From Gliomastix tumulicola (taxonomy: Eukaryota; Ascomycota; Sordariomycetes; Hypocreales; Bionectriaceae), in the NCBI GenBank assembly GCA_001599755.1, contig BCHX01000010.1:278785-342784 (forward strand): a stretch of 64,000 bases of DNA, read 5' to 3'. The translations under genes were made by a program, and so were the position numbers. The notes below the pieces were generated by a model that saw only the letters and a program-made list of their open reading frames with translations, made no database searches and was not told the origin of the DNA. The number at the start of each line of letters is the position of its first letter. Within the stretch, counting starts at the first letter, position 1. Of this stretch, positions 50,089 through 61,225 are shown piece by piece.

Positions 50089-51111
50089 CATGAAATTCTG
50101 GATCATCTCTCTGCCGCAGACACGGCCTGCTTACTCGCTGTGCTCGGTCGTTTGTCGTGTTCATGCTGCGAGAAGCTGCGGGACAAATACGTGAAACCGG
50201 TTCGCGACATACCGGAGTACGCCACCTTTTTCGAAGATATGGCACGACACGGACACCGAATCTTTTTCGTTGGCCAGGACCTGCGACTCTGGCTCATGAA
50301 ACTCCGATATCCTTTGACGTACTGGAAACGATATCCAGATGCGATCGAGAGGAGACTAAGAATTTGGGTCGCCGTCAGGGCTCGACGCGGGATCGACAGG
50401 GTACCACACCCAATGCTGAATTATCAGCCGTTCAAAATAGCGGCAGATGGGGAAGTAATCACGCGCAAACGCCGGCGGGGGGGGGTTGAAGGACAGGCTC
50501 CAATACGGAGCAATGTCATCCCTCTGGCGCCAGCACCCGACCCCCTCGACCAACCACAATGGCACGAGTCCACCATCGTCAACACAAACGGCCTTCGTCT
50601 TGTATGGGCACAGTTTCCGAGTCTCGAATGTCACGAAACGCCAGAAATTTCAATTTGTCCCATACAAGGAGACAACCGAGGACTGGACCATCAATTCGGG
50701 GAGGTTGATCTGTGCGATCCATGCCCGCCGGGCGCCGACGTGCGTATGCTCTCCTATCAGGGGGGTTCGATGGACCCTACCCTACCTTACATGGATGTCA
50801 CGGGTATGACTGTGTACAAGGTACAGTACATCCTCGATCATATCGCGGACGATGAGGATCGGTACGCTTTCAGGGTCCACTTCCACTGCAGTGAGGCTAT
50901 GAGAGGATCTTTTTATGGACGAGTAAAGGGCCCAGGTATTGTAAACCCCAAACAGGGTATCCCTTGGGACATGTGCCCGGAAAAGACTCATAACGCCGTG
51001 CTGCGTCTTGCTGTCAAACTGACACAAAGTGGCATGGAGCTGAATTGGAAAGAGAGATGCATGCACGAGAAATGCAATAAGGGGTATGTATGTCGGATGA
51101 AAGATTCTTAA
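49969..51111 (+). CDS. F-box-like hypothetical protein
   Basis: 380 residues from the ATG at 49969. A second and third ATG at 50035 and 50047 (better context, CCCATGG) are also possible starts, because the first 66 bases are tandemly duplicated. From the third ATG the protein opens PGLESVFPLLEHEILDHLSA then ADTACLLAVLGRLSCSC, which is F-box-like. The body has RIFFVGQDLRLWLMKLRYPL, VDLCDPCPPGADVRMLSY and YAFRVHFHCSEAMRGSFYGR, and a Cys-containing tail CMHEKCNKGYVC. No catalytic domain is recognised. The frame is clean over 1.1 kb with a TATA box, so it is probably a real gene. Confidence 0.62.
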   Translation: MCHLITQPNLGSVGSSSLYSLAMHQPMARPGLESVFPLLEHEILDHLSAADTACLLAVLGRLSCSCCEKLRDKYVKPVRDIPEYATFFEDMARHGHRIFFVGQDLRLWLMKLRYPLTYWKRYPDAIERRLRIWVAVRARRGIDRVPHPMLNYQPFKIAADGEVITRKRRRGGVEGQAPIRSNVIPLAPAPDPLDQPQWHESTIVNTNGLRLVWAQFPSLECHETPEISICPIQGDNRGLDHQFGEVDLCDPCPPGADVRMLSYQGGSMDPTLPYMDVTGMTVYKVQYILDHIADDEDRYAFRVHFHCSEAMRGSFYGRVKGPGIVNPKQGIPWDMCPEKTHNAVLRLAVKLTQSGMELNWKERCMHEKCNKGYVCRMKDS

Positions 51112-52140
51112 ACTATTGACAGCTTACCTTGTTATCAAATTGGAGAAGAGCCTGAAACCAGACTATGCCGAGCCCCCCACAAGCCTCCCTAGGAGATCCT
51201 CACCCACCTGCAGAAGAGATGCCAAGCCATGCCAGTGAAGCAGCGGCAGCAGCTTAAAGTAGCCATTACTTCACGTCATGGTATTACACGGAATCAAAAT
51301 GACCTAGCCCAATTCTAGTATCCCCCACCCACCATCAACTATATCCCACAGCTCGTACCACCCCATACGGATGGCCCAAGCGCCGGAGGTGCCCCTGCGT
51401 CGCGAGGTAGCCCCAGGCCATCCAACAACACTGCCGAGTCTACCATGGCTGGAAGAGTGAGCATGGGGCCGCCCGCCCAAGTCTCAAGCGCACACACCGC
51501 TCGGCACCTTCAGACCCTTTGGCGGCTACAAGCCCGTGGCTTAAGCGGACACAGTGCCAGGCCATGTACAGGAACGTACGTCGGGACGTTCTGAAAGCGA
51601 TAACAGACGCAACCACTCGAGTAGCCGGGCGACCATAGTCTGCCTTACTTTTCGGTTAGGGAGAACGCGAGGGAGACGCTGGTCTTGTCAGTCCGGCCTG
51701 CCGCGGGCGGGGGATCGCTTGCATCTTGGGCGCCGTTGATCTGGTGCTGAAACGGTTTGAGACTGCGGCGCGCCATACCAGCCGTCTGACTCGATGCCGG
51801 TTTACGACGCCTAGAGTCAATAGCTTTCAGTCAAGGGCGTTTTCTGTAACGACGGAGCAAAGTACACAGCATCGGTATCGGCTGGTGTGAAAACGGTTCA
51901 TAGCCTTCGTCATCCGCGCATACGTCCTACCAGAAGCGTCTCGCAAGCAGGTCAGCGTGGCCATTCCGCGGGAGGTGCGAGACTAGGCACGCAGGCTCTG
52001 GGAGCATAGACTCTGAGATACAATAGATACGGGGAAGGGGCAATGGCCGACTATAGCCGATGAGCGGTATCAAGCCGGTGCGGGTGGGCCATTAGGAGCA
52101 TGGCTGGATCTATTACCTTCAGCTTCGGAAGCTCGCAGCA
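51112..52140. other. Intergenic, no gene seen
   Basis: About 1 kb downstream of the F-box-like gene with no recognisable coding sequence or repeat. Confidence 0.4.
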
Positions 52141-53170
52141 TCTCGGAGGATGAGTCCGAAGAGGGATCTAGCGAAAGCGATGAGACTGACTGGACATCCG
52201 ATGCAGCTGGCGATGATTGATACAGGGAAGCTGACGATACGGATCTAGAGCATCAGGGAGGAGCTTATGCCATAATGGACACTCCGTCTTTCGAAGACCC
52301 CATCCGCGTTGAATGCCTCGAGCTCTTGTTCCTGCTTAATGGTACTCAGCAAGCAAGAGTACTTGGATGGCAATGCTGGATCTACGTTGGTTGTCTACTT
52401 TAGCGGCATCCACGGTTTTCGTCGGACTTTCAGCAGTTCATGCTCGCATGACAGTTTTGTCCTTCACCGTCCGGGCTCATCTACGTGTAGCGGCCTCTAT
52501 TTCTCGAGTACGTTTGGCCATTCTTCGGCTACAGTATCCTTGAGCGGCCATGCCGGCCCGGGACAGGCCAACTCAAGCACTTCAAGGCGGTGTGCAACCA
52601 ATACATTACGGCAGGCTCGCCACGGTTAGAGTTGGATCTTGGCCACAAGGGGTAGAGATGTGTTTCCTAGGATTCGCCCATGCTTTTCAGCCAATCATAT
52701 TGCTGCACCTCAACGCGTATTTCCCACCCACACTGGTGTGCCGGTGTAACCAGGATGCAGCTCCCCTAGCTGCGAATGGACGGTTGCTCATTGGGCTTAG
52801 AGGAAGACGACATACAGGAATTGCCTCAGCAATACCGTCTACCCCAGCTGCTGTTCACCAACCTATGTTCCCTCAATGCTCCCTGCACCTTGGTGCCAGC
52901 CGCGCCCGGTTGGTTGAGGGAGCAGCTTGGTGAACGGAGCTACCCGCAGCCCCGCTTCGTGGTAACTGCGTAAGGATCCCGATCACCCCATCGCTTGACA
53001 TCGATATCGAGCAACCGGTTCTTCTTCGTGGTCCACGAAGATGACTGGCGAACGGCTAGTAATAGCGTCACGATAGTATAATAAGGATACTAGTCACTGG
53101 GCTTCAAATCAAGATAAGACTAAGGGAGAACGAAATATTGGTAGATACTGGAGCACAGGCCTATAGCTTA
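52141..53170 (+). mobile_element. Decayed retroelement-like sequence with aspartic-protease motif
   Basis: Several plus-strand fragments with frequent stops: an acidic run DESEEGSSESDETDWTSD at about 52149, then IRVECLELLFLLNGTQQ at about 52304, and at 53100-53165 LRENEILVDTGAQAYSLI, which has the (L)VDTGA active-site form of Ty3/gypsy retroviral-type proteases. Stops in every frame and no reverse transcriptase nearby. Assignment to one element is tentative; the protease motif is the firmest part. Confidence 0.4.
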
Positions 53171-54202
53171 ATCCTTAGGGCCTGGGGTTTGGTTGGTCAT
53201 ACTGCTGTAGGGCCCATCCTTCTTTCCCTCAAGCCTTTGGTTGAGTATGTACTCCCTGGCTTCGGGCGGGAAGCGCTGCAACAGGTTCACGTGCTGCCGA
53301 CTTTGGTCCTCCGACAAGAGATACCGATCGCCTTTAGCGTTGCAAGTCTTAGAGAGAGCGATAACCAGGGTCTCCTCGTTCTCTAAATCGAAAGCTCCCA
53401 TCGCGTGGCGCCATATGTTCCCCGCACGAGGCATGAGGTAATCGAAGGTGTGGGGGAGGCAGCCTTCTCCCTCATACGTGTGTTGGTCGATTTCCAGGGT
53501 GGCCATGGTCGACTTGCCGTACCTTTTCGTCTTGGGGAACCGAAAACAGGCGATAGGAGTGTCGAAAATCCGCCGCTCGCGGAAGAGCCTATCGTACGAC
53601 GCGGTAAGATCCATACATTCGTATGTGAGGTTAATGCTGATCGTGTAGGGAAGGATGATGTCGGTCTTGCGGGCGGGCGTAAACTCGAGCTTGCAAGCCC
53701 ACATCTCTTCTGGGTCAAGGCACTTGAGTAGCTCGTTCCAGAGCCACCACAGCAACGGGGCCGAATTGGTGTCGTACTTCGGCTGCTTGGTGTAAGAGTA
53801 CGTGACTCTACAGGTGAAGTTGTCGGCGTACTGTAGGCACGGTAGCCGGAGCGATTTGTGGTCCGCGAAGAGCACCTCTTTGATATCGGGTCTCTGGACC
53901 GTTCTTGCCATCTTATATCCAAATCTTCCAATGAGCTGCAACACGTCTTCGGCGGCCTGCTGGATTTGGCTCATCAAGACCGGGGGTTCTGGTGCCGACG
54001 GCGTGCCCCAGGAATCATTGCCCGCTAGATCGCTAATTGTAGGAGTATTACCGTCGTCGGTGGTGCTCGGCGTATCTATACCATTGCAGCTGCTACCACC
54101 GTCTATGATGGTGGCCGTGGTGTCGGGTGGGAAGTCCGCCGCATTATTCTGGCGCTGGGATTCATCGCCATTGTGAAGCAGATACGACAAGGGATGAGAC
54201 AT
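53168..54202 (-). CDS. Hypothetical protein
   Basis: 344 residues from the ATG at 54202 (MSHPLSYLLHNGDESQ). Residues 1-75 are disordered, Ser/Thr/Asp-rich. A helix-like MSQIQQAAEDVLQLIGRFGY follows, then a globular region with KEVLFADHKSLRLPCLQYAD, TCRVTYSYTKQPKYDTNSAP and MWACKLEFTPARKTDIILPY. No domain known to me. It is a clean single exon with a TATA box at 54298-54305. Its 3' end abuts the retroelement protease relic, only a few bases apart, so the C-terminus may have been altered by an old insertion. Confidence 0.6.
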   Translation of the reverse strand: MSHPLSYLLHNGDESQRQNNAADFPPDTTATIIDGGSSCNGIDTPSTTDDGNTPTISDLAGNDSWGTPSAPEPPVLMSQIQQAAEDVLQLIGRFGYKMARTVQRPDIKEVLFADHKSLRLPCLQYADNFTCRVTYSYTKQPKYDTNSAPLLWWLWNELLKCLDPEEMWACKLEFTPARKTDIILPYTISINLTYECMDLTASYDRLFRERRIFDTPIACFRFPKTKRYGKSTMATLEIDQHTYEGEGCLPHTFDYLMPRAGNIWRHAMGAFDLENEETLVIALSKTCNAKGDRYLLSEDQSRQHVNLLQRFPPEAREYILNQRLEGKKDGPYSSMTNQTPGPKD

Positions 54203-54297
54203 GGTAGGAACCAATCTCGTAATGAAAGGCTACTGAATTGTCGAAGTAGGAAAACTTAAAGCGAACGAGGTAAAAGACTTCCGAGGATGCAACTACG

Positions 54298-54305
54298 TAT
54301 TTATA
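54298..54305 (-). promoter_or_regulatory. TATA box
   Basis: TATAAATA on the minus strand, 96 bases upstream of the ATG at 54202. Confidence 0.5.
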
Positions 54306-54719
54306 CACGCGCGAGCCCGGATCTTTGTTTTCGTCCTCTGCGACTGTGCCTGTGCCGCGTCTCCAGGTCTCGGGACTATATGTGGGCTTGGACGGAAGGT
54401 AAGCGTGTGCGGGTCGGCCTTGTCTGGAGACCATCGTCCGCTGGTACCCGAGGCCTTAATGGTGGCATACTCTATCGAGCTGCTCAGCCCTCACAAGAGC
54501 ACTAGGGAGCAAAGAAACATGAACATGAAGCACAGTTTACGTCGTGGAGTTGCCATAGGGAGAGCCGCCCTCTGTAGGTTTGATCAGTTGTTGATCGTTG
54601 AGGAAGAGGCCCCGAGACACCCGATGCTCTTCCCGAATGTCAGAATTTCTGGTCATTGGACCCAGAGAGGCGAAGTGACACCGGAGGTTCGCATAGAGGT
54701 AGGCCTTGACTAGCGCCGT
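54306..54719. other. Upstream region, no gene called
   Basis: A 102-codon plus frame (54405-54713) has fair composition (RRGVAIGRAALCRFDQLLIV) but starts at GTG and matches nothing I know. Confidence 0.25.
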
Positions 54720-55250
54720 GGGCTGGTGGCTGAGACCGCATACGGCCGCGTCTTTCAGGACAGGTCTGCCTTACGGTGCGCCTGGCCTATAAGGCCTATT
54801 GCCCCATCATGTTCGGCTGTTCGGCACTGGCTGGCAGACGGATGGCCTGGTTGAAAGGCTGTGCCTCCAGAGCCCGGTGGTTTAGTGTGGAGTCTAAGCC
54901 ACTTTGCCTCATCCCGTGGCTTCTTCGGCCGTTCTTTCAGTTGCTTCGTCGCCGTCAACAGCTATCTACACGGGATCAGAGCGTCAGGCACTGACATGCG
55001 TGACTACGGCCACGCACCCGAGGCGTTGGTAAAGTCGGACGGTTTACATTCAGCGCCTAACCTTTCGGCAGTGCGGGCGGCGGTTTGGCTCGCCGTGGAT
55101 GCCTTCTCAGACTAATGCGCTGGGTGAAGTCCTCTGATAGGGCGCTCACTCATGTGGATTAGTCTAGCACGTCCCATTCCCCTACAGGTGAACTGAGCGG
55201 CCAGATGCTGCTGGACGGAAAACATACAACCAAACAAACAAACGGCTCGC
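54720..55250 (+). mobile_element. LINE 3' end, second copy
   Basis: The right part (55025-55245) matches 33320-32966 on the opposite strand and ends in ACCAAACAAACAAACGG. The left part, at about 54870-54960, resembles the RNase H-side fragment at 36140-36185 (CATCCCGTGGCTTCTTC), but in the orientation opposite to the 3' end, so this may be two nested LINE pieces. No open coding frame is kept. Confidence 0.6.
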
Positions 55251-56804
55251 CTTGGCGACGAAGAAGAGACTGTCTGAACACTTGAAGAAAATGGACTTCA
55301 AGGTGGCCTTTCATAGAATCAATGAGGCGACAATAAGCGGATGAAGAATCTGGGACTTCTGGGATATGCGGACAAGACTGTCAGAGTGTACGTTGCTAAA
55401 CGCATCGTGTCCTGAATATGAGGTCAACTCCCCGGGCGTAATAAACCTCATCGTTGTCATCCTCATCAACCCACTGATGATTTGTGTGCAAAGTCACCTC
55501 TTAAGCCCTAGCCCATAGCACAAAGTGGACATCGTAGCGTGTGACCAGGGAGTGCAGTCAGGCGGTAGGATAGATACCTCGCTTTTGTCCGACCCATGTC
55601 CTTCGATATGCAGCTAGAGAGCCACGCAGCGAGCGAGCCGACATGACGACGCACCGAGGCGTGGGGCGGCAACGCAGCGTGCACAGACACGCGTAAGGAC
55701 AGGTCGCGGCGAGGAGCACAATGCGCCGCCCGCCGCCTATCCCTTTGTACACTAACGTCGGGCCCGTGTTCTCGCTGGTGCCCGCCTACCCGGTGGTGAC
55801 GGGGCTCCGTCGGACGCTCTCGTGGCCGTCCGAGGCGAGCTGAGGGAGGGTGGTTTGCGGTCTTGCAATTGGTAGATGCAAGCGTCCTCGGCTTCCCAAT
55901 CCTTTTCCGGTCGTTCTGGCCAGTACTCGGAGATGACGAACGGCACCGTTGGGCTGTGCGCGTACTAATCATCCTGTACGGGAGCCTACCGCAGCGACTG
56001 GAGGCCTCGCATGGACGCATATTGCAGGGATGCCTGAGATCCTGCCACTGGTAGCAGGATCACCGGCGGCTTCCCCAAGCAGTCGCATTCCCCTTACGAT
56101 GCTTACTTGCATCTCGCGACTAAGCGAAAACGCTCCCTATAACATAGGGATTCTGAGTCTTTCGGCATCAACTAGGCCGCTAGGAGTGTCCAGTCCCTCG
56201 TCTACAAGTCGAACCGAATCGCCGCCCGCACCAATTGTAGGTTCGGCCGGCGAAGCGCCCATTTTCGGCCGTCCGGTGTTGTTTTTCGACCCATGAAGAA
56301 CGAGAGGTTGCTCGTCTTCGATTATGCTACTTATCGCATGTTTTCACGCTGTGTGTCTCATCTGATGCATCGAAATAGGAAATGTTCCCTCGTCTCGGGT
56401 GCCTACCCACGGTCGCACATGTCCGTATCTACCGCTCCGATCCTATGTAGGTAGCTATTGATACGCGCCATGCCTGTCCGCAACTGCGTGGGCACCTTTG
56501 CTTTGCGTCTCTTGATTGCATCATACAGTCCGCATGTGTGTTATCCTGGTGGCGCCTTGTCGGTGGCCATGGAGTTCTTTCCGGCCCCGTCGATACGTGG
56601 TGCTGTTGTCGCTGTCGTGCCACTGCTAGCCGATAAAGCGTGGGGTAGTGGGGCTGTATCTCTCTGGGCTTGTTGGCGACGCCCACCGCGGGCTAGCAGG
56701 ACTGTAGGATACTTCGTTAGGTACCACATCAAAACCATCGTCCCGATAGATGGGACCGGACGGGGAGGTTGGCGAGTTGAGGTTGTGGGTGTCCTGTGGG
56801 CCAG
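55251..56804. other. Intergenic, weak coding-like fragments only
   Basis: Minus-strand pieces with protein-like composition (about 56290-56170, reading SPAEPTIGAGGDSVRLVDEG; about 55946-55880, reading ISEYWPERPEKDWEAEDA) lie in different frames and may be remains of one gene. Nothing recognised. A 176-codon plus frame (56458-56988) overlaps the next minus-strand candidate. Confidence 0.25.
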
Positions 56805-57230
56805 TCAGAGGTGGTGCCCGCCCACGAAGCTACAGGGCTCTGCCAGACTCACTCGGTCGCCGCTCTCGGCGGAGAGGACCCTAGCTATGGCCTGGCTGCA
56901 AGACAGGCGGCGGGCGCTGGAGGTCGTGGGAGCAGCCGTCTCGGGGGGAAATACTGTACCCTCATCTGTAGGGCCAGTGCCGCTTTGAGTTTGCTTCAAT
57001 TCAGGCAAATTGGCATGTGTGACCTCAATCTGAACAGCGAAGGACCCAGCGACTAAGCTGAATCGCGTAGCAAGGAGTTGGTCGAGATCCAGCTTCACCG
57101 TGATGCCGTAGTGCGTTAATTCGACGGCTTGACTTTGGGCTATACCGTGCCGGCGCTTTAGCCGGCTCATTTGCTGCCCCGGACGGCCCTCATGTGTGCG
57201 ATCAGGCCTATGGGCGCGGTATTGCGGCAT
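56805..57230 (-). CDS. Hypothetical small protein
   Basis: 141 residues from the ATG at 57230 (or 121 from the ATG at 57170). The central part, VELTHYGITVKLDLDQLLAT, then FAVQIEVTHANLPELKQTQS, has good alternation of hydrophobic and polar residues. The end is low-complexity. No family. It overlaps a plus-strand frame that is less protein-like. Confidence 0.3.
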   Translation of the reverse strand: MPQYRAHRPDRTHEGRPGQQMSRLKRRHGIAQSQAVELTHYGITVKLDLDQLLATRFSLVAGSFAVQIEVTHANLPELKQTQSGTGPTDEGTVFPPETAAPTTSSARRLSCSQAIARVLSAESGDRVSLAEPCSFVGGHHL

Positions 57231-57796
57231 TGTATGAAGCTTGAAGAGCGGCTAGGCTTTCAAAGGACAAAAACGCCTTCCAAGATTAAAGGGTAGAGGT
57301 TGAGGCAGACTTTCTCGGGCGGCCAGGTAAGCTATGAGAATGGCTACGCCTGTGGATAATACTGTTTTGTACTTGCCCTTTCACCCAGGCTTTGGACGAC
57401 CGTGACTAAATTGATTTTTTTTTTCATTTTTAGTATTGATATTCAGCTGTTCGCAAGTGTCTCTTTGATGACCGGGGGTGATCATGACTCCCTAGCGGAA
57501 TGTGCCTCCACTGTACGAACTCCGGTCTAGCTAGATTCATTATATGGCCTAGCTTAGTGAATCCTGGCCATCGGTCCTAGTTTAGCTTAGTCAGTCAGTG
57601 CCTCAGCTCACTGTAACCTTAGCTTAGCTCGGTCGGCCGGCGTGTTGGCTTACAAGGGCGATGTGTTATGGCCTGGTCACCCGTAGCCCTATAAGCGCTG
57701 TAGGCACACCCTTGATTGCTCAGTCATCGATCAAGGCCCAATCTTTTGCCTAAGTGGCGTAGTGGGATGTGCCTCCACTACTGTACGAACCCCAGA
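57231..57796. repeat. Minisatellite-like and dispersed short repeats
   Basis: At 57540-57660, TCCTAGTTTAGCTTAGTCAG, CCTTAGCTTAGCTCGGTCGG and TGTTGGCTTACAAGGG resemble the inverted-array unit at 23825-24080. Also GGAATGTGCCTCCACTGTACGAAC...CTAGCTAGATTC at 57498-57540 recurs at 57767-57810. A T10 run lies at 57417-57426. No gene. Confidence 0.5.
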
Positions 57797-58339
57797 CTAG
57801 CTAGATTCGTGACACCATGTTGCGGCCTGGGTCCCGCTCGCTTGTGTTTTCCGACGAAGGAGTGCCTTGGTGATCTCGGTATCGATCACCTTCCACGAGG
57901 GTCGGCTCAAGCGTCCAGAGGCTGTGTAATATCCTGGCCACTCCGGCTTTCTTCCGTATGGATACGTGGAGAACAGCAGTCCTGAAAGCCGCCCCTGTAT
58001 CCCTGCAGGTACTTCTCTCCAGAGTGGAAAAACTGGGGTCTTCATCTGTCTGGTCCTTGGTGTCCTCGCATGCCCCACCTTTCTCTTGTTCGGCTTAAAC
58101 TGTCTCTGGGGTGGCACTTCCGGATGATCCTGCGAGGGTGAGTCCTGGAGAAAGTATGAAGTAGTATCCGCTACGTCTTCGCTGGGTTCTATTTCGTTGT
58201 CCACACAAGCGAGAGGTCGGTCGCGCTGATCTGTCTCGTGGACGAGCGTTCTGTTGAGCACCGTAACGGCCAGGCTTGACCAATATGCAAGGAGTAGCCA
58301 AATTGAAAGCCGATCAGAGACTATCCCCATGACTGCCAT
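57797..58339 (-). CDS. Hypothetical protein with N-terminal hydrophobic segment
   Basis: 180 residues from the ATG at 58339. Residues about 8-28 (DRLSIWLLLAYWSSLAVTVL) could be a signal anchor or signal peptide. The rest is polar and basic (RQFKPNKRKVGHARTPRTRQ). No domain. Possibly secreted or membrane-attached; the evidence is composition only. Its 3' end overlaps the short repeat at 57767-57810. Confidence 0.35.
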   Translation of the reverse strand: MAVMGIVSDRLSIWLLLAYWSSLAVTVLNRTLVHETDQRDRPLACVDNEIEPSEDVADTTSYFLQDSPSQDHPEVPPQRQFKPNKRKVGHARTPRTRQMKTPVFPLWREVPAGIQGRLSGLLFSTYPYGRKPEWPGYYTASGRLSRPSWKVIDTEITKALLRRKTQASGTQAATWCHESS

Positions 58340-59180
58340 GTTCACATAGAGGGCAACTCCTGCGGGGACGCATGGGCTTAGCGACTGTATTTAATCTCTG
58401 GCTAAACGGACCATTGGCTCAAACGGACACATCAGGTTACGCTCTGGGCAGGCAATGAAGGACGTAGACCCACGCCCGGGGGGTGGTTGCCGGGGCCCAG
58501 CATTGAGAGGCCAACACGAGGTCCAGAAAAAGCCCCCTTAGTAGCTAAGGATGTTTGAAAGCTTGGAGCGTCCCTCTCTAAGCGCACGCAAAGTATGCAG
58601 CTAGACCGACACGCGTGCGGTCACCTTACATCAAGCTACATCATGCTAGCATACCTGTAGGGGTGGCGGCGTGGCCGCTTCCGGACGCGTCGGAGTCGAG
58701 TTACTCGAAGCATTCGTGGGCCCGCCAGCTGGTGTAGTCATAGTACAGTGCACATTGCATCAGGCCAATGTTACGAGCCACAATTGCGATCAATGCCTGA
58801 TCTTTTGCTCAGTGGCGTAACGGCATTGGTGGAACGCAACAGCGAAGATACACGCTTATATTCGAAAAACAGTGGCTTCGCGGCCTGCTAGCAGGATCTA
58901 GTTTGAAGCTTGTGCTTACAGTTGATCATGGGCTTTAGACACTATGTAGGTTCCTTTTGAAGAGGGGAACAATATAAGTTCGGAGGTGGGGAGAGAGAAA
59001 TCGGTTCTGAGCATTACTGTACCATATGGGATAACCCAAACGTTCCTAGACACAGCCCTGCCCGTCTAGCAGCTACACATACCGATAAGACTCCTTGGGC
59101 TGTGACCAGCTTCTGCCTAACTAATTGCCCAAACCTGGCCGCCCCGCCCCGCCCCCCTCCCCTTAACTATAGCCCCAAAT
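58340..59180. other. Intergenic, no gene seen
   Basis: 840 bases with no supported frame. One repeat trace: GATCAATGCCTGATCTTTTGCTCAGTGGCGTA at 58790-58818 resembles GATCAAGGCCCAATCTTTTGCCTAAGTGGCGTA at 57729-57762. Confidence 0.4.
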
Positions 59181-59930
59181 GCGCCGCCGGTCAAACCCGC
59201 CGTCCGCCATCGGGCCCATAGCCGCTAATTTGATACACGTAAAATCCAAGGCCAAAAGTCGGCTTGTGCGCGTGTGGGAACCGTGGCTGCGCGGACGCCA
59301 AAGCGCACAACTCTCGGGGCAGGGACTAGGTTGGCTGAGGCGTCCCCGCCTATAGAACCACATCAAGCTATAAGAGATCCAAGGGACGACAATGCATGTC
59401 CCCGATCTTCTCGCAACTAGCCAGTGCAAGCCCAATGCCTTCGCCAACGTCCGCACACCAGCCCCCTCCTCCCCTCCCCACGCCATGTATAGTGGCTATT
59501 CTCCGGGAGTATCATACGTCGATAATGCAACTTCGTACTCGTTTAGACTCGGAGCACAAGGAGGTGAAGAATCTTGAAGAGCGTATTCAGGAGGCGACTC
59601 TTCGGGTCGAAAAAGAGGCGGACTTCCAGAAGGTCCAACAAGAATCACTCGATGTTATGGCACGGCTTGTTGCATCGCTCAGGGCCGACATTGACGAGTA
59701 TGGGCCGACTCTGCAGGATGGAGGGCCATCCGTGGACGGACAAGACGAACTACGACCGTTCAACCCGCAGATACGGCCACAAAGTCAGCCACTGAGCTCT
59801 CTGAAAGGTCCAGAACCCGAATCTCCTAGTTCGCCTGACTACGACGTGCTAGAGGCGAACCCGGAGGCAGATTTGGTGGAAGCAGTCTGCCTCTGCGATG
59901 ATTGCCAAAGCTTCATGACGGCTACTTAGA
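59180..59930 (+). repeat. Segmental duplication, copy 2
   Basis: Partner of 43000-43870 in inverted orientation. It contains promoter and complete coding sequence of the coiled-coil gene. Confidence 0.65.
59396..59929 (+). CDS. Coiled-coil protein, intact copy
   Basis: 177 residues from the ATG at 59396. A Pro-rich start (PSPTSAHQPPPPLPTPC) is followed by a heptad-rich helix at about residues 36-100 (MQLRTRLDSEHKEVKNLEER, IQEATLRVEKEADFQKVQQE), then a Pro/Ser/Asp-rich tail ending VCLCDDCQSFM. The duplicate at 43007-43618 carries a nonsense codon where this copy has CAG, which supports this as the ancestral frame. Function unknown; coiled-coil proteins of this kind often mediate self-association. 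Confidence 0.55.
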   Translation: MSPIFSQLASASPMPSPTSAHQPPPPLPTPCIVAILREYHTSIMQLRTRLDSEHKEVKNLEERIQEATLRVEKEADFQKVQQESLDVMARLVASLRADIDEYGPTLQDGGPSVDGQDELRPFNPQIRPQSQPLSSLKGPEPESPSSPDYDVLEANPEADLVEAVCLCDDCQSFMTAT

Positions 59931-61225
59931 CACCACCGCCTGCTTGCAGGGTGACCCGGAGAAATGAAGACTAGCTTCATCACACACACCCGCTAGCGAA
60001 GCGGTTGTTTGGGGGCCTCGGGGCCACTGCCAGCGGAACACCCGTACCGACGGTGGGCGATTCGAGATAATCCATAGACATAAAAATCGTCTCGTACATT
60101 TCATGACGGCCTCTTATCGACCTCAATCACGTAGTGACCCCGTTACTGTACGATCGCTGCCCTTCCAGGCACGGCGCCGCCAGTGCTCCACGTCAAGAGC
60201 TGCACGCATGAAGCTCCCTTCGTAACCCTCACCACGGGGTATACCGTTGACTAAATCTCTCTATCAACCTGTGGCCATTAACACGGAGGCATCTACAAAT
60301 GAACCCACTGGTGCAAGTAAGATAGACAAATAGCCTGAAACTTTTTTTCCTTCCTTCTCGATGACCGGGACACCGTTGGTTTCTTAGACTATTGCCCTTT
60401 GGACTCACACTGTCCGTGGGAAAAGACGAAGCATACGTATCCTGTTCGAGCGTCATGGCAGTGGTGTGGCCCCCCGCAGGAAATCCGTCGTGGCTGTTAA
60501 AAACCGTATAAGGCTCACTGCGACCCGACTGTCGCACTCCTTAATGAGAACCTTTCTTACAAGCAGAGGCCAAGAGGGGAAACACAAGCTCAATCTGGTG
60601 GATGGGGGCCGGGAGGCAAGTTCAGCCTTAGCTGGCGGTACAGCGGCGATGCGGAAGTGTACAGTCAATCACTAGTCAAGATGATGTCTCGATGATGGAA
60701 ATGTTGGTGGGGGGTACACGTGTTAAACAGTAGGGGGCTCATAAGCCTCGCATCCAGCCCTTAGACCCGCCCTCTCACATGGAATGATCTGGACATGAAC
60801 TCACCTTGTGAATGCGTTAGACTCAAGAAGACTATTAGTCAGTCTCGCTTATCATACCAGGAGCAGCAGGGCGAGCAACTCGAGCACAAGGCTAGGCCGA
60901 CAGAAGATAAAGGAACCGAATTGGCTGATCGGTGGCATTTTCTCTGGCCATAATCCAACGGTGTTAGCGTTACTCCTAACAGGATCGGGACACCAATCGG
61001 CGCCGTCTCTTGCGAGGACTGGCCCGCAAACGGCTTGAGCCAAGCACTTGTCGACTTTTTACGAACTGGCTCGTGTACGTGGACCTGCTGCACACCGCAG
61101 CTCGAATGCGGCCGTCGCAATTTAGATGATTTTGCCTTCGTGGTTGCGCGCATCAATATAATACAAAGGATACCGTCGGCTCCAGCTTTCCGTACATACT
61201 CCCCCACCTTACGGTCTACAACCTG
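59931..61225. other. Intergenic, no confident gene
   Basis: 1.3 kb with small overlapping frames. Minus 60839-61207 (122 codons) has no domain. No repeat noticed. Confidence 0.35.
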
